DNA from: a virus
Virus record (IMG/VR): IMGVR_UViG_3300024262_000051
Span: 1-47,520 of that record
Strand: one strand, 5' to 3'
DNA: 47,520 nucleotides
Made by a program: the position numbers and the translations under genes. Below are positions 6,221 to 13,760 of this stretch, piece after piece. Under the pieces are notes generated by a model. The model searched no databases. It saw nothing but the letters and a program-made list of their open reading frames with translations, and had not been told where the DNA came from. Position 1 is the stretch's first letter; each line of letters begins with the position of its first letter.

Positions 6221-6951
6221 ACAAAGAAACATTAGACCGCTTACGTAATGACGAGGATTATTACGGAGCATTTGGAAAACAATTCCTTAGCAACTCAGAC
6301 ATCGGAGCGTTACTTGGTAACCCAAAAGAATTTGGAAAGTCTTCTGAGGACAACGTGAACTATGCCAAGGGTAGATACTTTCACCAACTCATCCTTGAAC
6401 CTGAGAAGGCAGTGCATACAAAGTTTGTTGATGTGTCAACTCGAACTACTAAAGCATACAAGGAATACATCGAACAGAATAAGATTCCCTTTGCAATGTT
6501 AGAGAAGGAGGGCGAAGAGATTCGTGGGTGCGTGGACAATATGATTCAGAACCTTGCTTTCTTTGAAGGCATACGTGAGGAGGGTAATCAGTATGAGGTT
6601 CCTGCAGTCAAGGAGATTCACGGTATGATGTGGAAGGGTAAGGCAGACATCGTTTGCAAGGACAAACTCATTGACCTGAAAACAACAAGTAACATTTCTG
6701 ATTTTAAGTGGTCGGCTCGAAAGTATAATTATGACAGTCAGTGCTACATATATCAGGAACTGTTTGGACTTCCTCTAACATTCTACGTGGTGGACAAGAC
6801 CAACGGTATGCTTGGCATCTACAGACCAACAGAAGAATTTGTAAAGCGTGGTGAGGAAAAAGTAATCCGTGCCATTGATGTTTATAGAAAATTCTTTGGA
6901 GACAATCCGACTGAAAACATCGAGTACTATTACATAGATGAACTTCTTTAA
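6217..6951 (+). CDS. PD-(D/E)XK exonuclease (RecE/DUF3799-like)
   Basis: A 244-aa nuclease. Motif: D144 in WKGKADIV, then D153 and K155 in LIDLKTT, followed by a helix with YDSQCYIYQ, the Q-x-x-x-Y type motif of this family. An upstream GRYFHQLILEP segment carries the usual helical His. Enzymes of this group resect double-stranded ends and hand the single strand to the annealing protein encoded just before it. Its stop overlaps the start of a small ORF by 14 bases. Confidence 0.85.
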   Translation: MNKETLDRLRNDEDYYGAFGKQFLSNSDIGALLGNPKEFGKSSEDNVNYAKGRYFHQLILEPEKAVHTKFVDVSTRTTKAYKEYIEQNKIPFAMLEKEGEEIRGCVDNMIQNLAFFEGIREEGNQYEVPAVKEIHGMMWKGKADIVCKDKLIDLKTTSNISDFKWSARKYNYDSQCYIYQELFGLPLTFYVVDKTNGMLGIYRPTEEFVKRGEEKVIRAIDVYRKFFGDNPTENIEYYYIDELL

Positions 6952-7108
6952 AAGATTAACAGAAGCAGTGTCTTCAAAGACACAAAAAGAAAATGGGTGG
7001 ATGTGTCTGCGTGTTCCAATCAGATGCCAAAGCCCCGAGGAAAAACAAAATGTTATCCTCTCAACAACTAAACTATTGGAGCGTAAAATTAAAATCAAAA
7101 CAAAATGA
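6938..7108 (+). CDS. Small 56-aa protein carrying the palindrome-encoded peptide
   Basis: A frame from ATG 6938 (MNFFKRLTEA) to TGA 7106-7108, overlapping the exonuclease stop upstream and the next ATG downstream (ATGA). Residues 11-15 are VSSKT, encoded by a palindrome copy. The rest is basic with two Cys. It explains an otherwise empty 153-base gap, and its boundaries couple neatly to both neighbours. The composition is not strongly protein-like, so this could also be untranslated spacer. No family recognised. Confidence 0.5.
   Translation: MNFFKRLTEAVSSKTQKENGWMCLRVPIRCQSPEEKQNVILSTTKLLERKIKIKTK
6966..6991 (+). repeat. Dispersed palindrome copy 5 with shared flanks
   Basis: An exact 16-mer at 6968-6983. 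The surrounding 26 bases are identical to 2548-2573, longer than the palindrome itself, which suggests these two copies are related by recent copying. It is read as VSSKT in the small ORF here. Confidence 0.92.
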
Positions 7109-7389
7109 CAGACGAAAAAATTTTCGCAGACGGATTCTCTTTTAAGCGAAGAGAGAATGCACCCGACTTCGTAGTGGGTCGGCAATCAATTAAAGTGGAT
7201 GAAGCAATTGCTTTCCTTTCACAACACGCCAAGAATGGTTGGGTTAACTTGGATATCAAACAAGCCAAGAACGGGAACTACTATTGTGAACTCGATACTT
7301 GGGAAGCCAAGCCACAAGGAAACTCAGCGTCACCTAAACCTGCTCCTGCTCCTGTGGTAGCGAAAGCGGATGATGACCTGCCGTTTTAA
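7105..7389 (+). CDS. SSB-like single-stranded DNA-binding protein
   Basis: A 94-aa protein with a strand-rich body (about residues 1-68), a Pro/Ala/Ser-rich linker, and an acidic tip DDDLPF at the extreme C-terminus. That tip is the SSB-type interaction tail that recruits replication and repair proteins. The body does not show a canonical OB-fold motif I can point to, so SSB function is inferred from the tail, the size and the position beside the annealing protein and exonuclease. It is followed by a strong terminator. Confidence 0.7.
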   Translation: MTDEKIFADGFSFKRRENAPDFVVGRQSIKVDEAIAFLSQHAKNGWVNLDIKQAKNGNYYCELDTWEAKPQGNSASPKPAPAPVVAKADDDLPF

Positions 7390-7411
7390 CCTAAACCAAT
7401 TAGAAATAGTT

Positions 7412-7433
7412 AAGGGGAGGAGACTCCCCTTTT
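7412..7433 (+). terminator. Intrinsic terminator after the recombination genes
   Basis: Stem AAGGGGAG (7412-7419) with CTCCCCTT (7424-7431), loop GAGA, followed by a short T-run that starts inside the stem (TTTTC). It lies 23 bases after the SSB-like stop and ends the first half of the early block. Confidence 0.85.
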
Positions 7434-7440
7434 CTATCTC

Positions 7441-7604
7441 TAATAGTGTGCTGAATGCGAAAAATAAAAGCACCACTACTACTACTATAGATATATATAA
7501 TTACTTTTATTTCTTATATATGTATAATAAAATTAACATTTTCAACACTGAGTCTGATAATCAAGCAGTTAGAGTAATCAAATCAACATCAAATCAACAT
7601 ATCA
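7441..7604 (+). other. AT-rich gap with a CTA/ACT microsatellite; origin candidate
   Basis: No gene is seen between the terminator and the primase-helicase. The gap holds an (ACT)n run near 7475-7486, then very AT-rich DNA with an inverted repeat ATATATAA (7493-7500) / TTATATAT (7514-7521), and just before the gene a direct repeat AAATCAACAT (7580-7589, 7591-7600). Easily melted DNA directly upstream of a primase-helicase is a reasonable place for a replication origin, but no clear DnaA boxes are visible. A promoter for the next gene is expected here too; I do not see a good TAnnTTTG box. Confidence 0.4.
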
Positions 7605-10016
7605 ATGACACACACTGTAACAATATTCAAAAACATCAAGGAAACTGAGGCTCCGTTCCATAGAGATGTACAACTTGTCCTTAAAAGAATCAAGGATGGA
7701 GCGACAAAGGACTTAGTTAAGCGTATCCGACAAGAGAAAGTAAAGTCGGAGCGTAACGAACTAAAGAAACTTCTACCCGCTATTTGTTTTAGCGGAGTAT
7801 TTCACAAGCGTAATGACAATGCCCTACAGAATCACAGTGGATTGATTTGTTTGGACTTTGATGGTTACACCAAGACAAAAGAACTTCTTCAGGATAAAGA
7901 GAACCTATGCAAAGACAAGTACGTGATGAGCGTATTCATCTCTCCATCAGGTGATGGTCTCAAGGTGTTGGTTAAAATACCTGCTGATGTAGATAATCAC
8001 GTGAACTACTTCAACTCTTTACAGGAACACTTCAACTCTCCCAACTTTGACAAGGTAGTTAAGAACGTATCTCGTGTATGCTATGAGTCTTATGACCCTT
8101 TGACATACATCAATATGAACTCCTCAGTATGGGATAAGATTGTTGAACCTGAGTACGTAGAGGTTAATAAGCATAGAGATGCACCAACTATTCCAATCAC
8201 AGATGAGAACAAAGTCGTTGACATCCTTATCAAGTGGTGGTTAAAGAAATATCCAATGGTTGAAGGTCAGCGTAATCAGAACGTGTATGTTCTTGCGATG
8301 GCATTCAATGACTATGGTATCAGTAAGAGTCTTGCAGGTTATGTGCTAAGCCAATATCAAACTGCGGACTTCACCTTAACTGAAATCAACAGAACGATAG
8401 ACTCAGCGTATTCTCAGACAAGAAACTTCGGCACTAAGTACTACGAGGATGAGGAGCGTATCAATCAAATCAGAACTAAACTCAAGAGGGGTGTATCAAA
8501 AAAGGAAATCCGTCATCAGTTAGAAGAGTCTCGTATTGATGGCGATGTAATTGATTCAGTACTAAACAGAATTGAAGATGAGGCAACCAACCATACCTTT
8601 TGGACAAAGAATGAAAAGGGAACTATCAAGATAGTACACTACTTGTTCAAAGAATTCCTTGAGGACAATGGGTTCTACAAGTTTTGCCCTGAAGGGAGCA
8701 GAAACTATGTGTTCGTTAAGGTCACTAACAACTTGATAGACCACACATCAGAGAAGGAGATTAAGGATTTTATATTGGGATATCTACAGAACATAGATGA
8801 CCTAAGTATATACAACTACTTCGCTGACCAAACAAGATTCTTTAGAGAGGAATTTTTAACCCTGCTATCTACGATTGATATTTACTTCATCGAAGATTCC
8901 AAGGATACTTCTTACCTGTACTACAAGAACTGTGCGGTCAAGATAACGGAGAACAATATAGAACCTATCGACTACTTAGATTTAGGCGGTTACGTTTGGA
9001 AGGAACACGTGATTGATAGAAAGTTTAACCTGTGCGATGATGACTTGTGCGACTACAAAATTTTCATCGCTCGCATATGTGCAGACAATGAGTCACGTGT
9101 GCGGACAATGGAGTCTACAATTGGATTCTTAATGCACGGATACAAGAACCTATCATACTGCCCTGCGGTAATACTTAATGATGAGGTTATAAGTGACAAC
9201 CCTGAAGGTGGTACGGGAAAGGGATTATTTATGAATGCCCTGAACCAAATGAAAAAGTTAGTGGTGATTGACGGTAAGGCATTTGCTTTTGAGAAATCAT
9301 TTCCTTACCAACTTGTATCAGCAGATACGCAGGTGCTTTGCTTTGATGATGTCAAGAAGCACTTTGACTTCGAGCGTTTATTCTCTGTGGTTACAGAGGG
9401 TCTTACGTTGGAGAAGAAGAATAAAGATGCTATCAAGATTCCATTTGCTAAGTCACCTAAGATTGCTATCACTACCAACTATGCTATCAAGGGAAGCGGT
9501 AACTCTTTCGCAAGACGTAAGTGGGAGGTTGAACTTCATCAGCACTACAATAAGAACTATACACCGTTAGATGAATTTGGCAAACACTTCTTTGCGGATT
9601 GGGATGATGATGAGTGGTGTCAGTTTGATAACTATATGGTGTCGTGTCTTCAGATGTACCTAAGCCAAGGGCTAATCAAGTCTTCATTTGTAAACTTAGG
9701 AGTGAGACAACTATCTGCAGAAACATCACACGATTTTATCGAATGGTGTGGATTGATTGGAGATATGCGTGAGAACCCAAGTCTTGAGATAGGAATTAAG
9801 ATTCACCAACAAGACAGGTACTATGAATTTATTGCAGAGTATCCTGACTATGCACCAAAGTCACGTATGAGCATCAGCCGTATGAGATTCTATCAGTGGT
9901 TGGTTGCTTACGCAGTATACAAAACTCAGCAACAACCTGAAGAGGGAAGAGATGCAGCAGGAAAGTGGATGCGTATTAAACCAAAATTAAATCAACAACA
10001 AAATCTAAATCTTTAA
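7605..10016 (+). CDS. Primase-helicase: BT4734/VirE N-terminal domain with SF3-type helicase
   Basis: An 803-aa replication protein. The N-terminus (about residues 1-170) matches the BT4734-like/VirE N-terminal domain, a primase-polymerase relative: HSGLICLDFDG with its acidic pair and FISPSGDGLKVLVKIP. A middle helical region contains KKEIRHQLEES. The C-terminal half is a phage SF3-like helicase: Walker A GGTGKG (about residue 535), Walker B VLCFDDV (about 579), and the motif C-like KIAITTNY ending in Asn (about 620), followed by FARRKWEVEL. It would prime and unwind the phage genome. It is the largest replication gene in the window, in its own unit after a terminator, with a helix-turn-helix gene 6 bases downstream. 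Confidence 0.85.
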   Translation: MTHTVTIFKNIKETEAPFHRDVQLVLKRIKDGATKDLVKRIRQEKVKSERNELKKLLPAICFSGVFHKRNDNALQNHSGLICLDFDGYTKTKELLQDKENLCKDKYVMSVFISPSGDGLKVLVKIPADVDNHVNYFNSLQEHFNSPNFDKVVKNVSRVCYESYDPLTYINMNSSVWDKIVEPEYVEVNKHRDAPTIPITDENKVVDILIKWWLKKYPMVEGQRNQNVYVLAMAFNDYGISKSLAGYVLSQYQTADFTLTEINRTIDSAYSQTRNFGTKYYEDEERINQIRTKLKRGVSKKEIRHQLEESRIDGDVIDSVLNRIEDEATNHTFWTKNEKGTIKIVHYLFKEFLEDNGFYKFCPEGSRNYVFVKVTNNLIDHTSEKEIKDFILGYLQNIDDLSIYNYFADQTRFFREEFLTLLSTIDIYFIEDSKDTSYLYYKNCAVKITENNIEPIDYLDLGGYVWKEHVIDRKFNLCDDDLCDYKIFIARICADNESRVRTMESTIGFLMHGYKNLSYCPAVILNDEVISDNPEGGTGKGLFMNALNQMKKLVVIDGKAFAFEKSFPYQLVSADTQVLCFDDVKKHFDFERLFSVVTEGLTLEKKNKDAIKIPFAKSPKIAITTNYAIKGSGNSFARRKWEVELHQHYNKNYTPLDEFGKHFFADWDDDEWCQFDNYMVSCLQMYLSQGLIKSSFVNLGVRQLSAETSHDFIEWCGLIGDMRENPSLEIGIKIHQQDRYYEFIAEYPDYAPKSRMSISRMRFYQWLVAYAVYKTQQQPEEGRDAAGKWMRIKPKLNQQQNLNL

Positions 10017-10022
10017 TATCAA

Positions 10023-10418
10023 ATGAAAGTAAAAGTTAAAAATTGGCTCGAGCAACTCAACAACGGAGAAATAAAGAGCAAGACTACAAGAATCATCTAT
10101 GAGATTCACAAGCACACCTTTAAAGGAAAAGGTTTCACAACCATTGATGAGTTAAGAAAAGACCTTAGTATGGCTCACCAAACGCTTACGGCTATTGTAT
10201 CGAACATTCAAGACGAAGGATTGATTGCAACATACGGAGAAATTCAAAATGAATCAGGCGGCATTTTTCAACACATTCGATATGCAGGACACGAAGAGCG
10301 AGAATATTTAATCAGAGAAAGACGCAGAGAAAAACTTTCACAATGGATTAAAAGAGGCAGAGAAGAGTTTAACGACCTTTTACCCTACTCAATGATACAA
10401 GAACTTAATAACCTTTAA
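10023..10418 (+). CDS. Winged-helix-like DNA-binding protein
   Basis: A 131-aa protein. Residues 15-90 have the shape of a MarR/replication-type winged helix: helical KTTRIIYEIHKH, FTTIDELRKDLSMAHQTLTAIVSNIQDEG as the helix-turn-helix, and GLIATYGEI as the wing. The tail is strongly basic and Arg-rich (REYLIRERRREKL). It probably binds DNA as a replication accessory or regulator. It is one candidate for binding the dispersed palindrome; that is speculation. It starts after ATATCAAATG. Confidence 0.6.
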   Translation: MKVKVKNWLEQLNNGEIKSKTTRIIYEIHKHTFKGKGFTTIDELRKDLSMAHQTLTAIVSNIQDEGLIATYGEIQNESGGIFQHIRYAGHEEREYLIRERRREKLSQWIKRGREEFNDLLPYSMIQELNNL

Positions 10419-10429
10419 ATCAGAATAAG

Positions 10430-10657
10430 ATGAAAGTAACAATAGAGTTCGACAACGAGCAAGACGCAATCCAAGCATTGAACGCAGGGGCTTGGTATAA
10501 TGTAGCGTGGAGCCTTGACCAAGGGTTGCGAGGAATAGTAAAATACGGATGCATCGGAAACCGAGAGGCTACCGAATGTGAGATGGAAGTCTATGAGAAA
10601 TGCCGAGAGATGTTACGAGAAGCAATGAGCGAAAATGACTTGACATTCAACCTATGA
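10430..10657 (+). CDS. Hypothetical 75-aa acidic protein
   Basis: A small protein starting MKVTIEFDNEQDAIQAL, with a central AWSLDQGLRGIVKYG helix and an acidic helical end. It resembles small phage proteins of unknown role located beside replication genes. It overlaps the next small gene by 4 bases (ATGA type). Confidence 0.68.
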   Translation: MKVTIEFDNEQDAIQALNAGAWYNVAWSLDQGLRGIVKYGCIGNREATECEMEVYEKCREMLREAMSENDLTFNL

Positions 10658-10791
10658 GAGAACAATTTATGAGGATTGCTATGGCAAGGTTGCGTAGCAC
10701 CTACCCGTTCAAACCACAACGCAGAGCAATTGCTGCCAAGATGTGGATTAGATTCATTAACAAAAAAGAAATTGATGAATGGAAAACGTAG
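10654..10791 (+). CDS. Small basic 45-aa protein
   Basis: From ATG 10654 to TAG 10789-10791. It is strongly basic (MARLRSTYPFKPQRRAIAAKMW) with two aromatic-rich patches. It overlaps the previous stop by 4 bases and the helicase start by 13, so the spacing fits coupled translation. It fills the only gap between these genes. Function unknown. Confidence 0.6.
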   Translation: MREQFMRIAMARLRSTYPFKPQRRAIAAKMWIRFINKKEIDEWKT

Positions 10792-12236
10792 ACATATTAT
10801 CGAGAATCCCGGGGTACAGTAACAAGATGATGCACAAGCAGTGTATGATATTGGCATCAGTAGTTAACGCAAAGAAGGAAATTAAAGTCGGTAGAGGAAA
10901 GAGTGTAAAAATAGTAGAGGAGTATAAGCACAATACTCCAAAGGAAACAATAGACCGAATCAATCGAAGCGTTGATTATTATAAATATCAAATGGAAAAT
11001 CCGACAATAGAGTATAGAGATTATCAAAAAGAAATCATAGAGAAAGGCATTGATGTTCTAAAGAAGAAGAACTTTCTGTACTTAGCAATGGAGGTGCGTA
11101 CAGGGAAGACCCTCACAAGTCTCGGCATATGCAGAGAACTCGATGCAAAAAAGGTTTTGTTCTTAACAAAGAAGAAAGCAATAAGCAGCATAGAGTCCGA
11201 CTATAGTATGCTGAATCCTAACTACGAACTAACAGTAGTCAACTATGAAAGTTTGCACAAGGTTGAGATAGAAAGTCTTGATGTTTTAATTTGCGATGAG
11301 GCACACGGTATGGGTGCATTCCCTAAACCAAACAACAGAGCGAAGCAAGTCAGTGCAATCATAAAGAAGCACAATCCAATGGTAATTCTTTTATCAGGTA
11401 CACCAACTCCCGAGTCGTACTCTCAGATGTACCATCAGGTTTACGGTATACGCACCAATCCATTCAATCAATATGTAAACTTTTATAAGTTTTCTAAACA
11501 CTTCGTTAATGTTACGCAAAGAAAAATCAATTCTCTATACATAAACGATTACACGAATGGTCTTCCAACGATACTTGATGCAATGAAACCATACACTATA
11601 AACTATACGCAGAAGGAAGCAGGTTTTAAGGTGGACACAAGGGAACATATCCTTGAGGTAGAGATGTCTGATATAACATATAAGTTATGTTCGCAATTAA
11701 AAAAGAACTTGGTGGTCGAGGGTAAGAACGAAACCATATTGGCTGACACCCCCGTTAAACTAATGATGAAACTTCACCAATTGTATTCAGGAACTATCAA
11801 GTTTGAGTCAGGCAACTCAACCATTATTGACTTGTCGAAAGCAAGATATATCCACGACAACTTTGGCGATGCTAAGATTGGAATTTTTTACAAATTCAAA
11901 GAAGAGTACAACGCACTGAAGCAGGTGTACGGGGACCAACTGTGTACGGAACTTAGTGTCTTTGAAGACACAAGTAAGTCTATAGCCTTACAAATTGTAT
12001 CAGGACGTGAGGGTATATCCTTACGAAAAGCAGATGCTCTTGTGTATTACAACATAGACTTCAGTGCTACAAGTTATTGGCAGAGCAGAGACCGAATGAC
12101 AACCAAGGAAAGATTGGAGTCAGATGTTTATTGGGTGTTTGCTAAAGGGGGTATAGAAAAAGAAATATATAAAGCGGTATCAGACAAGAAAGACTATACT
12201 CTGAATCACTTTAAAAAGGATTTGCTAACTTTGTAA
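10779..12236 (+). CDS. SF2 DEAH-type (SNF2-like) helicase
   Basis: A 485-aa helicase. Motif I is MEVRTGKT (about residue 104), motif II is DEAH (173-176), motif III is SGTPTP (about 206), motif V is SGREGISL and motif VI is QSRDRM (about 435). A Q-motif-like YRDYQKEII lies near residue 80. This is the compact phage type of SNF2-family ATPase, which usually travels with a VRR-NUC nuclease; here that nuclease starts directly at the next base. Likely role: remodelling of branched DNA during replication or repair. Residues 393-398 (VFEDTS region), between motifs III and V, are encoded by a palindrome copy in reverse orientation. Confidence 0.85.
   Translation: MENVDILSRIPGYSNKMMHKQCMILASVVNAKKEIKVGRGKSVKIVEEYKHNTPKETIDRINRSVDYYKYQMENPTIEYRDYQKEIIEKGIDVLKKKNFLYLAMEVRTGKTLTSLGICRELDAKKVLFLTKKKAISSIESDYSMLNPNYELTVVNYESLHKVEIESLDVLICDEAHGMGAFPKPNNRAKQVSAIIKKHNPMVILLSGTPTPESYSQMYHQVYGIRTNPFNQYVNFYKFSKHFVNVTQRKINSLYINDYTNGLPTILDAMKPYTINYTQKEAGFKVDTREHILEVEMSDITYKLCSQLKKNLVVEGKNETILADTPVKLMMKLHQLYSGTIKFESGNSTIIDLSKARYIHDNFGDAKIGIFYKFKEEYNALKQVYGDQLCTELSVFEDTSKSIALQIVSGREGISLRKADALVYYNIDFSATSYWQSRDRMTTKERLESDVYWVFAKGGIEKEIYKAVSDKKDYTLNHFKKDLLTL
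11956..11971 (-). repeat. Dispersed palindrome copy 6, inverted, inside the helicase gene
   Basis: GTGTCTTTGAAGACAC on the + strand, the exact complement of the main form. It is read as S-V-F-E-D-T in the helicase, a different peptide from the forward copies. This shows the element is conserved as DNA and not only as a peptide. Confidence 0.92.
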
Positions 12237-12482
12237 ATGGCTACAGAACAACAGATACAGACTAAAAGGATAAAGGAACTTGAGGCTCAGGGTTACTATG
12301 TAATCAAACTAATCAAGACCAATAAGAATGGTATCCCTGATATCATTGCTATCCCGCCAAACGCTAATGTAATCTTCAGCGAAGTGAAGACGCTGAAGGG
12401 AAAGGTCTCTCCATTACAGGAGTATAGACTAAAAGAATTAGAACAATATGGATTCAAAACAGAGGTATACAGAGGAGAGTAG
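12237..12482 (+). CDS. VRR-NUC domain nuclease
   Basis: An 81-aa minimal VRR-NUC protein of the PD-(D/E)XK group. Active-site set: D35 in GIPDIIAI, E49 and K51 in SEVKTLKGKVSPLQ, with Q61 completing the pattern. It starts directly after the helicase stop with no gap. The VRR-NUC/SNF2 pair is common in phages and is thought to cut flap or branched DNA opened by the helicase. The small size is normal for phage members. Confidence 0.85.
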   Translation: MATEQQIQTKRIKELEAQGYYVIKLIKTNKNGIPDIIAIPPNANVIFSEVKTLKGKVSPLQEYRLKELEQYGFKTEVYRGE

Positions 12483-12816
12483 TAATGTAGGTATTTCGCT
12501 AACACAAGACTTTCATTTCACCCTTCACACATTTGATTGGGATATACGTGTGGACATAATGAAGCAACTCTCAAGCGTGTTGGAATGGATGACAGTATCA
12601 TTGGATGGTGAGACTTATTATGTTGGCGGAGTGTCTCTTGTTAAGGAACCTTTCTTCTTTGTTATTGAATACTATAACGACCCGTTAACCGCATACACAG
12701 ATACTCCTATGATAGACTTAGTGGACATCTTAGAGATAGACTGCGACCAATACTTAGACTTAATAAACGAATCAAATACAATCAAACAATATGGAAATAG
12801 ACGCAACAGTATTTAA
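12448..12816 (+). CDS. Hypothetical 122-aa acidic protein
   Basis: The start at ATG 12448 overlaps the nuclease gene by 35 bases; no better start lies downstream. The acidic product has strand-rich segments (FHFTLHTFDWDIRV, then FFFVIEYY) and an Asp-rich helix near the end. No family recognised. Its 3' end overlaps the next gene by 26 bases. Confidence 0.65.
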   Translation: MDSKQRYTEESSNVGISLTQDFHFTLHTFDWDIRVDIMKQLSSVLEWMTVSLDGETYYVGGVSLVKEPFFFVIEYYNDPLTAYTDTPMIDLVDILEIDCDQYLDLINESNTIKQYGNRRNSI

Positions 12817-13321
12817 TCCAACACAACACCTTCGTGATATAATCAGAATAGTGTTAGGTGTTGACGTAAGAAACGCAAAGTCGAGACACAGACACGTAGT
12901 AAACGCCCGTATGATATACGCTCACATCCTACATAAGGGAGGTTGGGGTTATAGTAGTATTGGCAGGGCTATGGTAAAACATCACGCAACTATTATACAC
13001 TACGTAAAAAACTTTGACAACTACCTGATGTCGGACCCTGAACTACGCAGGTCTTATACTGAAATCAAGAACTCATTCGATGGAGATATAACTGACCAAT
13101 TATATTTGTCAGAAGATGAACTAAAAAAAGAACTAATTCTTTTGCGTAAAGAAAACAAATCTTTATCTTTGCACATAACAAATCTTGAAGAAGAACTAAG
13201 GTCTGTTGTTTATAATAACAAACGGCTCAAGGACATCTATAAGATAGTAGAACAAAGAACCAATATCGGAACTGAAGAAGAAGTTAAATGGGCAATTAAT
13301 CGAATGTACAATGGGCTATAA
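12791..13321 (+). CDS. DnaA domain IV-like protein with coiled-coil tail (second of two)
   Basis: A 176-aa protein. Residues about 15-95 resemble DnaA domain IV: VDVRNAKSRHRHVVNARMIYAHIL, then a GWGYSSIGRAMVKHHATIIHYV helix-turn-helix matching the DnaA signature region, where a His/Thr cluster reads the DNA box. Residues 107-155 form a coiled coil (LSEDELKKELILLRKEN onward), so it may dimerise. There is no ATPase domain. With the shorter paralogue at 4862-5164, the phage has two stand-alone DnaA-type DNA-binding proteins, suggesting origin recognition or a regulatory pair. Confidence 0.75.
   Translation: MEIDATVFNPTQHLRDIIRIVLGVDVRNAKSRHRHVVNARMIYAHILHKGGWGYSSIGRAMVKHHATIIHYVKNFDNYLMSDPELRRSYTEIKNSFDGDITDQLYLSEDELKKELILLRKENKSLSLHITNLEEELRSVVYNNKRLKDIYKIVEQRTNIGTEEEVKWAINRMYNGL
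13141..13171 (+). promoter_or_regulatory. Possible internal Bacteroidetes-type promoter
   Basis: TTTG at 13141-13144, a 19-base gap, then TATCTTTG at 13164-13171; both boxes are perfect. It lies inside the DnaA-like gene, 140 bases before the next start, and could drive the last three early genes. Confidence 0.5.
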
Positions 13322-13550
13322 CATCAACGACATAGATAAGATTGCGGAATTCAAAACTTGGACCACCAAGCAGAAGACCGATGAACTGCTGAAGATTGAT
13401 TGCTTTATGTATTGTAATATCGGCAAGGACTCTACCAACAAAGAAAGAGAGCAGGTTAAAAGAAATTCTAAAAGAATCTATACATTAATAAAAAAAATAG
13501 ACCCACCTATGGGCAATGCATTTCTTGCAACCATAGATAGAAAGGAATAG
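13311..13550 (+). CDS. Conserved small phage protein (KTWTTKQKTDELL type)
   Basis: A 79-aa basic, helical protein with FKTWTTKQKTDELL, then CFMYCNIGKDSTNKEREQVKR. I recognise this general pattern from small proteins of Bacteroidetes phages with no known function. It overlaps the previous gene by 11 bases. Confidence 0.7.
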   Translation: MGYNINDIDKIAEFKTWTTKQKTDELLKIDCFMYCNIGKDSTNKEREQVKRNSKRIYTLIKKIDPPMGNAFLATIDRKE

Positions 13551-13553
13551 CCA

Positions 13554-13760
13554 ATGCCAAAACCGTCCGCATACGATACTGAGCGACTTGCTTACATCAA
13601 CCAACTGATGGACGGATTACACGACTCTCTTAACTCGATATACGAACACTTAGTAGACCGAGATTTTGACAGTATGAACAAAGAACTAACTGCACTTATG
13701 TCTTCGCTTAAAGACATAAAAGAAAGTACGGAGGATGACTACGGAGAAGGGATTATTTAA
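13554..13760 (+). CDS. Hypothetical 68-aa acidic protein
   Basis: A helical acidic protein (NSIYEHLVDRDFDSM, then LMSSLKDIKESTEDD), of a type found beside the preceding gene in related phages as I recall them. It starts 4 bases after the previous stop and overlaps the next gene by 26 bases. Its codons for LMSSLKDIK include a 9-bp inverted repeat that looks like a worn palindrome copy. Confidence 0.68.
   Translation: MPKPSAYDTERLAYINQLMDGLHDSLNSIYEHLVDRDFDSMNKELTALMSSLKDIKESTEDDYGEGII
13696..13719 (+). repeat. Inverted repeat, possible degenerate palindrome copy
   Basis: TTATGTCTT (13696-13704) and AAGACATAA (13711-13719) are perfect 9-base arms around CGCTTA. The GTCTT/AAGAC core is shared with the dispersed palindrome, but the spacer is 6 instead of 2 bases. 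Confidence 0.5.

Noticed and set aside
7467-7486. CRISPR-like or tandem direct repeat
   Set aside because: It is only a short (ACT)n microsatellite; no repeat-spacer structure is present anywhere in the window.
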